A stretch of DNA of 6,987 nt from an uncultured Ruminococcus sp. (lineage in GTDB: Bacteria > Bacillota > Clostridia > Lachnospirales > Lachnospiraceae). The stretch is from contig USKR01000068.1 in the NCBI GenBank assembly GCA_900555215.1, positions 1 through 6,987 of the forward strand. Reading direction: 5' to 3'. Shown piece by piece: positions 1 through 6,733 of the stretch. The notes under the pieces are model-generated. The model was not told where the DNA came from. It did no database searches and worked only from the letters and a program-made list of their open reading frames with translations. Made by a program: the position numbers and the translations under genes. Within the stretch, counting starts at the first letter, position 1, and each line of letters opens with the position of its first letter.

Positions 1-39
1 GGATTTTGGGGATATAAAGAGGCTGATTACTTTAAATAA
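1..39 (+). CDS. Possible C-terminal tail of an upstream gene (partial)
   Basis: The first frame reads twelve sense codons ending in tyrosine, phenylalanine, lysine and then TAA at 37-39. The stop lies one base before the ribosome binding site of the next gene, a spacing typical of an operon. The piece is far too short to assign a family, and another frame is also open here. Treat it as a hint that the ATPase gene may be the second gene of a transcript. Confidence 0.25.
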   Translation, partial: GFWGYKEADYFK

Positions 40-52
40 CAGGAGGAATGCT

Positions 53-1480
53 ATGGAGCGTTTTATCGGAAGAGCGGATGAGTTGAGAAAGCTGAATGAG
101 CTGTATGAAACAGAAGGATTTCATATGGCCGTCGTCTATGGCAGAAGAAGGATTGGAAAATCCACTCTGCTTACAAAGTTTATTCAGGATAAAAAGGCAG
201 TATATTATGTGGCTACGAAAGTGGGAACACAGCGGAATGTAGAGCTTCTGACCAAAGAAGTCATGTCGGTTATTGCGCCTGAGATGATGAATGTGTCCTT
301 TCATGAGCTGGAAGATCTGCTTTCTTTTATGAGTACACAGATCACGGATGAAAAAATCGTGTTTGTGATTGACGAAATACCTTATTGGGCAGAAAAGGAC
401 GAAAGCGTGCTCTCTGTTTTTCAGAAATATGCGGACGGCGTTTGGGCGCAGAAAAATATGCTGTTTATCTTATGCGGCTCAGCATTAAGTTTTATGGAAG
501 ATAAGGTGCTGAGCGAAAAGAGTCCTCTTTTCGGGAGGCGTACCATACAGATCCGGCTGGAGCCGTTTGACTATCTGGAGTCAGCAGAGTTTGTCCCTCA
601 CTACTCGAATGAAGAGAAAGCTGTCTGTTACGGAATTACGGGAGGAGTGGCAAAATATCTTTCAATGCTGGACGAGAAAAAGAGTCTGGATGAAAATATC
701 GTGGAACAGTTTTTTACAAAAACTGGTTATCTGTACGATGAGGCAAGAAATCTTCTCACACAGGAGTTTTCAGACACGGCGATTGTGAATAACATTATTG
801 AGCAGATCGCCTCAGGAGAAAACACATTAAACATCATTGCGGACAAAATACATGAGAAGGAAGCCACAGTGCTTTATTCCTTGAATAAGCTGATCAGTGT
901 AGGACTTGTAGAAAAAAGGCACTGCATTACAGAGGAGAAAAATAAGAAAAAAACACAATATATCCTGAAAGACCAGATGTTCCGTTTCTGGTATGCGTTT
1001 GTTCCGGCAGCTGCAAGCTCAGTTGAAATGGGGAAGGGAGAGGTATATTACAGAAAAATCGTCAAACCGCAGATCCACAATTTCATGGGGAAAGTGTTTG
1101 AGGAAATGTGCCGGTATTACACGCTGAGAGAAGGACTTGATGGCAGACTGAACTGCTTTGTGACCGCAGTCGGAACATGGTGGGGGACTGAGATCCTTGA
1201 GGAAGATTCCGGGCGGAAAAAGATACAGAGCGCAGATGTGGATATTGTTGGACTTGCACCGTCTGAAAAAGCAATGGTGGTAGGAGAGTGCAAATTCAAG
1301 AACGAGAAGGCGGGACGGGATATTCTGGAAACACTGGTGCGCAGGAGCCGGGCGATTCCCTCAAAATACAGGACGGTCCAGTATTTGCTGTTTTCTCTGG
1401 GCGGATTTACAGAATGGTATGAGAACGAGGCTCCCGGGGATGTGGCCATTTTTAGTTTGGATGACTTATATAAAAAATAA
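53..1480 (+). CDS. AAA/STAND-type ATPase with C-terminal DUF234 domain
   Basis: This is an intact 475-residue protein of the prokaryotic ATPase family (Pfam ATPase_2/archaeal ATPase type) joined to DUF234; the family's cellular role is not established. The N-terminus MERFIGRADEL is the usual family opening. Walker A is GRRRIGKST at residues 30-38, Walker B IVFVIDE at 102-108, and a sensor-like LFILCGS lies at 137-143. Residues about 245-290 look like a winged helix (repeated short helices ending in LISVGLVEKR). The C-terminal domain contains D397 in ADVDIVG and E412/K414 in GECKFK, the spacing of a PD-(D/E)XK nuclease core. The start is fixed by AGGAGGA at 41-47, five bases before ATG; the frame is open further upstream but has no better start. 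The protein is presumably cytoplasmic. It is convergent with the next gene and shares a terminator with it. Base composition is more AT-rich than the uvrA region. Family assignment is confident; DNA cleavage is inference only. Confidence 0.9.
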   Translation: MERFIGRADELRKLNELYETEGFHMAVVYGRRRIGKSTLLTKFIQDKKAVYYVATKVGTQRNVELLTKEVMSVIAPEMMNVSFHELEDLLSFMSTQITDEKIVFVIDEIPYWAEKDESVLSVFQKYADGVWAQKNMLFILCGSALSFMEDKVLSEKSPLFGRRTIQIRLEPFDYLESAEFVPHYSNEEKAVCYGITGGVAKYLSMLDEKKSLDENIVEQFFTKTGYLYDEARNLLTQEFSDTAIVNNIIEQIASGENTLNIIADKIHEKEATVLYSLNKLISVGLVEKRHCITEEKNKKKTQYILKDQMFRFWYAFVPAAASSVEMGKGEVYYRKIVKPQIHNFMGKVFEEMCRYYTLREGLDGRLNCFVTAVGTWWGTEILEEDSGRKKIQSADVDIVGLAPSEKAMVVGECKFKNEKAGRDILETLVRRSRAIPSKYRTVQYLLFSLGGFTEWYENEAPGDVAIFSLDDLYKK

Positions 1481-1513
1481 TTGATGCAATCATAGCGATG
1501 GCGAGAGGGCAGG

Positions 1514-1548
1514 AAAAGCAGTAAGTCCAAGTGGATTTACTGCTTTTT
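1514..1548. terminator. Bidirectional intrinsic terminator
   Basis: A 15-base stem has left arm AAAAGCAGTAAGTCC at 1514-1528, loop AAGT, and right arm GGATTTACTGCTTTT at 1533-1547, with one G-T wobble. On the + strand it ends in TTTTT, 33 bases after the ATPase stop. On the - strand it ends in TTTT, about 22 bases after the stop of the convergent XRE gene. The structure therefore suits termination of both genes. Confidence 0.85.
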
Positions 1549-1569
1549 GAAAGTACAGATAAATTGTTT

Positions 1570-2577
1570 CTATTTTTTTCGGATCACGCCGCTGACGCCG
1601 AGCACCGCGCCGAACAGGACTGCAGCGCAGGGCCAGATGATCCATGTGCGCTGCCATTCCATCGTATAAAAGCTCCATCCCAGGTAAACTGCCGTGACGA
1701 TACACCAGTATACGGTAGTGACGGTTTCATTCCTTTTCTCGGCTGTCTTCTTATCCCGGCTGTAATCTCCTTCTTCCAGGAGCTTCTGAAAAGAGCCGAA
1801 GATCACGCAGGTACGGACCAGGAAGAACACGCCTGCTGATACAATGACCAGACAGAAGATGACCCCGTAAATGGCAAGCATCCCGTCTTCATCAAGGACG
1901 CCCAGCACAAGTACGGGAATCGCGCTGAGGATGCAAAGCCCCACGCCGATCACCAGGGAGATGCCATGAGAGGACTCATATCCTTTTTTTCGCTTTTCCA
2001 CTATGCCCGTCACGCCGTAGGCCAGCTCGATCGGTTCTTTTTCCAAATATTCAAAGCGTTCTGTTTTCCTCATATACCAGATGAAAAGTGCTACCGCGCC
2101 TGCCACCATCACCAATAGTGCAGTAAGACCGACTGCTACTGCCAGTGTTACCGGGAGCATATGCCCGGCTTCTTCGGCGGAAAGCCCGGCGAGAAGGAGC
2201 AGCAGAATGGGGGAGAGGATACATATGGAAACTCCTGCCGCGATTTTGGCGGCCATATCCTTCACAATATCCATGAAGCAGTTTGCTTCTTCCAGGGAAA
2301 CGGTTCTTATATCATTGTCACTGCCGGGATCCGGGGCGGTGACCGGTGCTGCGGGTGTGAGGGCTTCTTCCTCCGGTTCATTGGAATCCTTCAGAAGATA
2401 GTCGGTGCTGACGCCGAAAATCTCACTCATCTTTAATATTTTATCGAGGTCCGGGATGGAAGACGCGCTTTCCCATTTTGATACGGACTGCCTTGATACG
2501 CCGAGCTGTCCGGCAAGTTCTTCCTGGGACCAGCCGTTCTTTTTTCTTAATTCTGCTATTTTATCTGCTAAGATCAT
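1570..2577 (-). CDS. XRE-family regulator with six predicted membrane segments
   Basis: This is a 335-residue protein. Residues 1-62 form a Cro/C1-type helix-turn-helix, with the recognition region [21 protein letters not shown] at about 16-36. A proline- and acid-rich linker follows at 63-90. Hydrophobic stretches at about 112-131, 141-168, 205-228, 233-258, 285-304 and 312-332 should each cross the membrane, so the DNA-binding head would be tethered to the cytoplasmic face. This head-plus-membrane-tail layout is seen in many Clostridia/Bacilli regulators whose signal is mostly unknown. The start ATG has AGGAGGG seven bases upstream. The gene stands alone: its stop faces the ATPase gene across a shared terminator, and a 202-base gap separates it from the uvrA remnant on the same strand. 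The target genes cannot be told from the window, though self-regulation through the upstream palindrome is plausible. DNA-binding domain certain; number of membrane passes estimated by eye. Confidence 0.9.
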   Translation of the reverse strand: MILADKIAELRKKNGWSQEELAGQLGVSRQSVSKWESASSIPDLDKILKMSEIFGVSTDYLLKDSNEPEEEALTPAAPVTAPDPGSDNDIRTVSLEEANCFMDIVKDMAAKIAAGVSICILSPILLLLLAGLSAEEAGHMLPVTLAVAVGLTALLVMVAGAVALFIWYMRKTERFEYLEKEPIELAYGVTGIVEKRKKGYESSHGISLVIGVGLCILSAIPVLVLGVLDEDGMLAIYGVIFCLVIVSAGVFFLVRTCVIFGSFQKLLEEGDYSRDKKTAEKRNETVTTVYWCIVTAVYLGWSFYTMEWQRTWIIWPCAAVLFGAVLGVSGVIRKK

Positions 2578-2584
2578 TTATTTT

Positions 2585-2591
2585 CCCTCCT
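2585..2591 (-). promoter_or_regulatory. Ribosome binding site of the membrane XRE gene
   Basis: Read on the - strand this is AGGAGGG, seven bases before the ATG at 2577. It supports that ATG as the start of the 335-residue regulator. Confidence 0.8.
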
Positions 2592-2643
2592 GCATTTGTT
2601 TGCTGTTGATCTGTTCGTATGCGCAGTACGTTTCAGTGGCTTT

Positions 2644-2697
2644 ATCATAGCAGAACCGGCGGGCGCATGCTACCAAGCGCGCTTGAAAATTTGTCAA
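2644..2697 (-). promoter_or_regulatory. Candidate promoter region for the membrane XRE gene
   Basis: On the - strand a consensus -35 box TTGACA lies at 2692-2697. The best partner at normal distance is only TAGCAT after 19 bases. A separate extended -10 (TGCTATGAT) lies nearer the gene with its TATGAT at 2644-2649, but it has no good -35 box of its own. The exact start of transcription is therefore uncertain. A 12-base palindrome lies just after the TTGACA box. Confidence 0.4.
2674..2685. promoter_or_regulatory. 12-base perfect palindrome, candidate operator
   Basis: CAAGCGCGCTTG is perfectly self-complementary and sits six bases after the TTGACA box read toward the membrane XRE gene. This is where a repressor would block RNA polymerase. 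Binding by the XRE protein itself is inference; the position and symmetry are what the sequence shows. Confidence 0.4.
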
Positions 2698-2772
2698 CTG
2701 CCGGTTGCGGGCGCTGTTTTTACAGCATTTTCTTCCAGAGCGTGAGGCGGACACACTTCTTTTTGCGATGTT

Positions 2773-2792
2773 AAAATTTCTATAGAAATTTT
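2773..2792. repeat. AT-rich perfect palindrome at the uvrA stop codon
   Basis: Arms AAAATTTC and GAAATTTT flank a TATA centre, and the uvrA stop TAG lies inside the palindrome. As RNA it could form a weak hairpin at the end of the uvrA transcript, but no run of T follows on the - strand. It is not a convincing intrinsic terminator and could equally be a protein site or chance in AT-rich DNA. Confidence 0.4.
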
Positions 2793-5071
2793 CCGGTGAC
2801 ACTCTCGGCGGACGCTCTGATCTCATCCGGCGTTCCGGCTGCCACGATCCGTCCTCCGGCTTCTCCGCCGCCCGGTCCCATGTCGATCACATAATCTGCA
2901 TTGCGGATCACGTCCAGGTCGTGTTCAATGACGATCACAGTGGCGCCGTTTTCAATGAGGGTCTGGAACACGCCGATGAGGGTACGGACATCAAGAGGGT
3001 GCAGGCCGATGGTGGGCTCGTCGAAAACGAACACAGAATCAGACTGTGCCTTTCCCATCTCGCTGGCGAGCTTCAGCCGCTGTGCTTCGCCGCCGGAGAG
3101 GCTGGGCGTCTCTTCGCCCAGAGTCAGGTATCCCAGCCCAAGATCCTGGAGGACCTGGAGCCTCTGGCGGACAGTCTTGAGATGCCCGCAGGCTTTCAGC
3201 GCTGTGCTGACGTCCATTGCCATCAGCTCCGGCAGGGACCAGGCAGGACTTTCTTTATCCTTTTTGTCCACATATTTTATTCTCTGTGCGTCTTTGGAAT
3301 AACGCGAACCCCGGCATTCCGGACAAGTGATCTTCACATCGGGCAGAAACTGCACGTCCAGGCTGATCACGCCGGTGCCGTCGCAGACCGGACAGCGCAG
3401 CTTCCCTGTATTGTAGGAAAAGTCTCCGGCTTTGAAGCCAAGCTCCTTTGCATCAGCAGTCCGGGCGAAGGTCTTGCGCAGCTCATCGTGTACGTTGGCG
3501 TAGGTGGCGACTGTGGAGCGGACATTGATGCCGATGGGCGTGGCGTCGATGAGCTTGATCTGTCGGATGCCCTCTGCCTCCACGGAGAGGACGTGCTCCG
3601 GAAGCTTTTTCCCGTTTATAGAAGCCTGCAGGCCCGGGATCAGGCTCTCCAGGATGAGCGTTGTCTTGCCGGAGCCGGACACGCCGGTGATCACGGTCAG
3701 CTTCCCCTTGGGAATGTCCGCTTCCAGTGGCTTTACGGTGTGGATCGGACCGGTGGAGAGATGGATCCTGCCCTTGGAGAACATTTCTTCCGGTGATGCC
3801 TGGCGTCTTTCGTGGATTCCGGCGGAGCCTGCGAGAAACGGGCCGATCATGGAGGATGGATCTGCAGAGATTTCTTCTATCGTGCCCTCTGCGATCACAC
3901 GTCCGCCGTCAGCTCCGGCTCCGGGTCCCATCTCGATGATCCAGTCCGATTCGGACAGGATCTGGGTGTCGTGGTCCACCAGGATCACGGAGTTGCTGTC
4001 CGCGATCAGGTCGTGCATCACGCCGGTCAGCCCGACGATATTGGACGGGTGAAGCCCGATGGATGGCTCGTCCAGCACGTACAGAACTCCGGTCGTGCGG
4101 TTGCGGACGGCGCGGGCGAGCTGCATCCGCTGTCTCTCGCCCGTGGAGAGGGTGGAGGAAGCCCTGTCCAGCGTCAGATATCCCAGCCCCAGATCGAGAA
4201 GCCGTTTTGCCGCGGTCTGGAAAGACTCGCAGATGCTTTCCGCCATGGGACGCATTTCTTCAGGGAGAGACGCGGGGACTCCTCTGACCCATTCCGCCAG
4301 ATCCAGGAGCGTCATCCGGCATGCCTCATCGAGCGAGATGCCCCGCAGTTTCGGCGCTCTTGCCGCCCCGGAGAGACGGGAACCGCCGCAGTCCGGACAG
4401 ATATCTTCTTTCAAAAATTTTTCTACACGCTTCATGCCCTTTTCATCCTTGACTTTTGCCAGGGCGTTTTCCACGGTATAGACTGCATTGTAATAGGTAA
4501 AATCGAGCTCGCCTGCCTGGTTGGATTTTTTTGCTTTATAGAAGATGTGCTTCTTCTCCGCAGGACCATTGTACACGATCTCTTTTTCCTTCTCGGTCAG
4601 ATCACGGAAGGGTACGTCGGTGCGTACGCCCATTTCCCGGCAGACATCGGTCATCAGAGACCACATCAGGGAGTTCCAGGGGGCGACAGCCCCTTCGTCG
4701 ATTGTCAGCGACTCGTCGGGCACAAGGGTGGCGCGGTCCACAGTGCGGACGGTGCCTGTGCCGTCGCAGGTGCGGCAGGCTCCCTGGCTGTTGAAGGCAA
4801 GCTCCTCCGCAGACGGTGCGTAGAAGTGGACGCCGCACTCCGGACAGACCAGTTCCTGCTCCGCGGCGACCGCCAGGGTGGGCTTGTGGTAGTGTCCGTT
4901 TGGGCACCTGTGGCTTGCAAGCCGGGAATACATCAGGCGGAGGCTGTTGAGAAGCTCAGTGCCTGTGCCGAAGGTGCTGCGGATGCCCGGGACTCCCGGC
5001 CGCTGGTGGAGGGCGAGGGCAGCAGGCACGTACAGAACATCATCCACGTCGGCTTTGGCAGCCTGGGTCAT
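2780..5071 (-). CDS. uvrA: Large open fragment of the UvrA paralogue (763 residues)
   Basis: This is the part of the broken uvrA that remains open. Numbering from its ATG at 5071: zinc-type cysteine pairs at 56/76-79 and 99-102, the DNA-binding insertion region to about 225, CPDC at 225-228, first signature LSTGERQR at 308-315 (T instead of the usual second G), and Walker B YVLDEP at 331-336. The second ATPase has P-loop GVSGSGKT at 463-470, a zinc module with CPVC at 560-563 and CPEC at 583-586, signature LSGGEAQR at 658-665 and Walker B FVFDEP at 681-686. The ATG overlaps the stop of the N-terminal piece as ATGA, with AGGCGG eight to nine bases upstream, so reinitiation could make it. It would lack the first Walker A and could not form a normal first ATP site. 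Confidence 0.6.
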   Translation of the reverse strand: MTQAAKADVDDVLYVPAALALHQRPGVPGIRSTFGTGTELLNSLRLMYSRLASHRCPNGHYHKPTLAVAAEQELVCPECGVHFYAPSAEELAFNSQGACRTCDGTGTVRTVDRATLVPDESLTIDEGAVAPWNSLMWSLMTDVCREMGVRTDVPFRDLTEKEKEIVYNGPAEKKHIFYKAKKSNQAGELDFTYYNAVYTVENALAKVKDEKGMKRVEKFLKEDICPDCGGSRLSGAARAPKLRGISLDEACRMTLLDLAEWVRGVPASLPEEMRPMAESICESFQTAAKRLLDLGLGYLTLDRASSTLSTGERQRMQLARAVRNRTTGVLYVLDEPSIGLHPSNIVGLTGVMHDLIADSNSVILVDHDTQILSESDWIIEMGPGAGADGGRVIAEGTIEEISADPSSMIGPFLAGSAGIHERRQASPEEMFSKGRIHLSTGPIHTVKPLEADIPKGKLTVITGVSGSGKTTLILESLIPGLQASINGKKLPEHVLSVEAEGIRQIKLIDATPIGINVRSTVATYANVHDELRKTFARTADAKELGFKAGDFSYNTGKLRCPVCDGTGVISLDVQFLPDVKITCPECRGSRYSKDAQRIKYVDKKDKESPAWSLPELMAMDVSTALKACGHLKTVRQRLQVLQDLGLGYLTLGEETPSLSGGEAQRLKLASEMGKAQSDSVFVFDEPTIGLHPLDVRTLIGVFQTLIENGATVIVIEHDLDVIRNADYVIDMGPGGGEAGGRIVAAGTPDEIRASAESVTGKFL

Positions 5072-5130
5072 ACGCCGCCTGGTATACGTGGAAAGGGAAT
5101 CCAGATATCTCCGGGATCCTTCGGCGTAGA

Positions 5131-5134
5131 GGAC
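5131..5134 (-). other. Deletion junction in uvrA (about 34 bases lost)
   Basis: At this point the - strand reads GGGGTGTCCTCTACGCC. Family members have GVS, then eleven residues including GSGKSS, then LYAEG. Here the GTC and C of the two flanks are fused, so one GTCC serves both sides. The exact breakpoint cannot be placed within those four bases. Loss of 34 bases restores a whole number of codons for the full gene. Confidence 0.7.
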
Positions 5135-5236
5135 ACCCCGGCAATACCGACAATCTTCCCAAGCGGAATATCCAAATCTATGTTTTTCAGGTTATGGACC
5201 CGCGCGCCGCGGATCAGCATTTTATCCATCATGAAG

Positions 5237-5244
5237 ATCACCTT
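5237..5244 (-). promoter_or_regulatory. Ribosome binding site that fixes the uvrA start
   Basis: AAGGTGAT on the - strand precedes ATGATG at 5232-5227 by four bases (about six to seven from the AGG core). A longer frame could begin with TTG at 5253, but that would place this strong site inside the coding region, so ATG at 5232 is preferred. Confidence 0.75.
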
Positions 5245-5305
5245 CCTATACAATCTGTAAGTTTATTTCCTTTATCTGAAAAATATTGGCAGAGACGCTG
5301 TTATC

Positions 5306-5334
5306 AGTATAAAACGAGGCGGGGATAATTACAA
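5306..5334 (-). promoter_or_regulatory. Probable sigma-A promoter of uvrA
   Basis: On the - strand TTGTAA (5329-5334) and TATACT (5306-5311) are separated by exactly 17 bases. The -10 matches consensus at five of six positions and the -35 at four. Transcription would begin about 65-70 bases before the ATG at 5232. Confidence 0.55.
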
Positions 5335-5377
5335 GAAGTCCGGCTGAGAGGAAACGGAGAGTGAGGGACGGGTTGAA

Positions 5378-5466
5378 TTGTACGAATATAAGTTTCCTGA
5401 GAGTTGATTTTATGCCTGCCAAATTAAGTACAGCTCCATTGTAATTAAGATGCTTATAACGTACAA
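5378..5466. repeat. Separated inverted repeat between the divergent promoters
   Basis: The left arm is TTGTACGAATATAAG at 5378-5392 and the right arm CTTATAACGTACAA at 5453-5466. The reverse complement of the right arm, TTGTACGTTATAAG, matches the left arm apart from two adjacent central positions, one a base substitution and one a single-base gap. The centre is 60 bases long. The right arm overlaps the -10 box of the second XRE gene. This fits two half-sites for one regulator that loops or shields the region, but could also be a simple DNA repeat. Confidence 0.5.
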
Positions 5467-5467
5467 T
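5439..5467 (+). promoter_or_regulatory. Probable sigma-A promoter of the second XRE gene
   Basis: TTGTAA (5439-5444) and TACAAT (5462-5467) are separated by 17 bases. The -35 hexamer is identical to that of the divergent uvrA promoter. The leader would be about 65 bases before the ATG at 5540. Confidence 0.55.
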
Positions 5468-5527
5468 ACCATAAACAGTAAAGTTGTCTGAAATAAAGAA
5501 GATTTTGAAAAAACAGTTCTTTTGGAA

Positions 5528-5535
5528 GAGGTGAT
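5528..5535 (+). promoter_or_regulatory. Ribosome binding site that fixes the second XRE start
   Basis: GAGGTGAT lies four bases before ATG at 5540 and gives the N-terminus MKEIHLGRVLSENRRRKG, normal for the family. An upstream TTG at 5522 would put the site inside the gene and is rejected. Confidence 0.75.
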
Positions 5536-5539
5536 CCGA

Positions 5540-6647
5540 ATGAAAGAAATCCATCTTGGACGCGTTTTAAGTGAGAACAGACGCCGGAAGGGCGTCACGC
5601 AGGATGAGCTGGCAGAGTTCATGGGCGTTTCCAAAGCCGCTGTTTCCAAATGGGAGACAGAGAGTACCTATCCGGATATTCTGCTGCTTCCCCGGCTTGC
5701 TGCATATTTTGATATGAGTATTGACGAGCTGATGGGTTATGAACCGCAGATGGACAGAGAAGAGATCAGGAAGACACACCGGATGCTTTCAGAGAAGTTT
5801 ACCACGCATCCTTTTGAGGAGGCACTGCAGAAAATACGCCAGGGAGTATTATTCCTGTTATCCGCTGGTGTTTCAGGTCGGCTCCCTGATGGTGAATCAT
5901 GTGATGATGGCGCAGACCCCGGAGGAAGGGGAACGGGTGATAAAGGAAGCGGTACAGCTGTTCCGCCGCGTGAGAGAAGGTACAGATGATCTGGGACTGG
6001 GGAAGGAAGCGCTCCACATGGAGGCTTACTGCCTGCTTCAGCTGAGACAGCCGGAAGAAGTCCTGGAGCTGTTAAAAGAAGAGTCCCATGTGACCAGTAA
6101 TTCCGAACCGCTCCTTGCGACAGCCTGGAAAATGACCGGAGACAGGAAGGAGGCAAAGCGGGTCCTGCAGATCGGGATCTACAGAGAGGTGATCGTGCTG
6201 CTGAATCTTCTGGCATCCTACATGGAGCTGTGCGGGGAAGAGCCGGAAAAATATAAGGAGACCTGCCGGCGTCTGGAGACAGCGGCGGAGTCGTTCCACA
6301 TGGATGAGCTGCATCCCGGCATCATGATGCCCTGTTATATTGATATGGCGCAGGGATGGACGGCTCTGGGAGAGAAAGAGAAGGCTCTTCGATGTCTGGA
6401 AAAATATACAGATCTTGCAACCGGTGAAATCTATCCTCTGCGCCTTCATGGGGACGCATATTTTGATCTTCTGGATGCATGGTTCGACTCGGCGCTGGAG
6501 CTGGGGGATTATCCGCCCAGAGACGAGCTGCTCATCCGCAGAAGCATGACGCAGGCGCTGACAGGGAACCCGGCGTTTGACTCTCTGGCAGATGATCCGA
6601 GGTTTCAGGTCATGACGGAGCGGCTGAAACTTAATGAAAAGCAATAG
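5540..6647 (+). pseudogene. XRE-family regulator with helical C-terminal domain, frameshifted
   Basis: The first 98 residues read normally: a Cro/C1 helix-turn-helix at about 8-63 with GVSKAAVSKWETESTYPDI as its recognition part, then a linker ending HPFEEALQK. At the AAAA of 5831-5834 the frame is one base too long. The original frame goes on as unrelated sequence to a stop at 5987-5989, while the sensible protein continues one frame over as YAREYYSCYPLVFQVGSL and runs to TAG at 6645-6647. Removing one A gives a 368-residue protein. The C-terminal 270 residues are rich in paired amphipathic helices resembling tetratricopeptide-type repeats (for example ALHMEAYCLLQLRQPEEVLELL), a layout seen in Clostridia regulators that sit beside ABC exporters. 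It lies 86 bases before such an ATPase gene and diverges from uvrA. A DNA-binding stub of about 150 residues could still be made. Whether the extra base is real or a sequencing error cannot be told. Confidence 0.8.
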
Positions 6648-6657
6648 AAATACAGAC

Positions 6658-6719
6658 GGGCATACGTGGAAGATATGTACTTAAAGTATGGTACGAAGTA
6701 CATGCCGGAAAATATGCCC
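6658..6719 (+). promoter_or_regulatory. Nested inverted repeat in the leader of the ABC ATPase gene
   Basis: Outer arms GGGCATA (6658-6664) and TATGCCC (6713-6719) enclose inner arms ATGTACTT (6675-6682) and AAGTACAT (6696-6703). All pairs are perfect. The two unpaired sides are 10 and 9 bases and purine-rich, each containing GGAA, and the apical loop is 13 bases. The structure ends one base before the AGGAGG ribosome site, so as RNA it could influence translation; as DNA it could be an operator. It does not match a riboswitch class I can name, and no T-run follows, so it is not a terminator. Confidence 0.55.
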
Positions 6720-6725
6720 AGGAGG
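6720..6725 (+). promoter_or_regulatory. Ribosome binding site of the ABC ATPase gene
   Basis: AGGAGG lies eight bases before ATG at 6734, separated by an A-rich spacer. It directly adjoins the outer stem of the leader repeat. Confidence 0.8.
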
Positions 6726-6733
6726 AAAAAAAG

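Larger units (their letters stand above)
2780..5232 (-). pseudogene. uvrA: Class II UvrA paralogue, broken by deletion of first P-loop
   Basis: This is a UvrA-like twin ABC ATPase, frameshifted near its start. The true start is ATGATG at 5232 after AAGGTGAT (5237-5244). The first 34 residues read normally to GIAGVS, then the expected GSGKSS stretch is absent and the frame is lost at 5131-5134, ending at TGA (5068-5070). The correct frame resumes as [20 protein letters not shown]. Restoring 34 bases gives 828 codons plus stop with no other break. After the RSTFGTGTE region, the roughly 115-residue UvrB-binding domain of canonical UvrA is missing: the CPNGH and CPECG pairs are only about 20 residues apart. 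That makes this the class II type, which includes the DrrC drug-resistance protein and does not need UvrB. The second P-loop, both signatures and both Walker B motifs are intact. Intact relatives bind DNA lesions or bound drugs in the cytoplasm. It is transcribed divergently from the second XRE gene. Loss of function is likely but not proven. Confidence 0.85.
5233..5539. other. Divergent non-coding region between uvrA and second XRE gene
   Basis: These 307 bases hold no convincing gene. Open frames crossing it are short and lack ribosome sites or recognisable sequence. It contains a promoter for each direction and a separated inverted repeat, and most of it is more AT-rich than the flanking genes. 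A more GC-rich stretch at about 5311-5375 has no visible function. Confidence 0.7.

Noticed and set aside
2713..2726. A small hairpin GCTGT-TTTT-ACAGC as a terminator for uvrA
   Set aside because: The stem is only five pairs and no T-run follows on the uvrA strand.
2578..2826. An 82-codon frame on the - strand between uvrA and the membrane XRE gene
   Set aside because: It has no ribosome site, overlaps the uvrA end, and its composition is unlike a real protein; the gap carries regulatory signals instead.
2921..3796. A 291-codon open frame on the + strand
   Set aside because: It is also a shadow of the C-terminal ABC half of uvrA, whose motifs are read on the other strand.
3812..5260. A 482-codon open frame on the + strand opposite uvrA
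   Set aside because: It is antisense to a clearly conserved UvrA sequence in GC-rich DNA, has no ribosome site and no recognisable domain; the low stop frequency follows from uvrA codon use.
5246..5554. A 102-codon frame on the - strand across the divergent gap
   Set aside because: It overlaps both gene starts and both promoters, and has no ribosome site or family resemblance.
5739..6647. A separate 302-residue gene starting at ATG 5739
   Set aside because: Its first 30 or so codons overlap the helix-turn-helix gene in another frame, are not protein-like and have no ribosome site; the sensible part is the frameshifted continuation of the XRE regulator.
6658..6719. The leader repeat as an intrinsic terminator between the XRE and ABC genes
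   Set aside because: It is followed by AGGAGGAAAAAAAG rather than a run of T, so it cannot act as an intrinsic terminator on the + strand.
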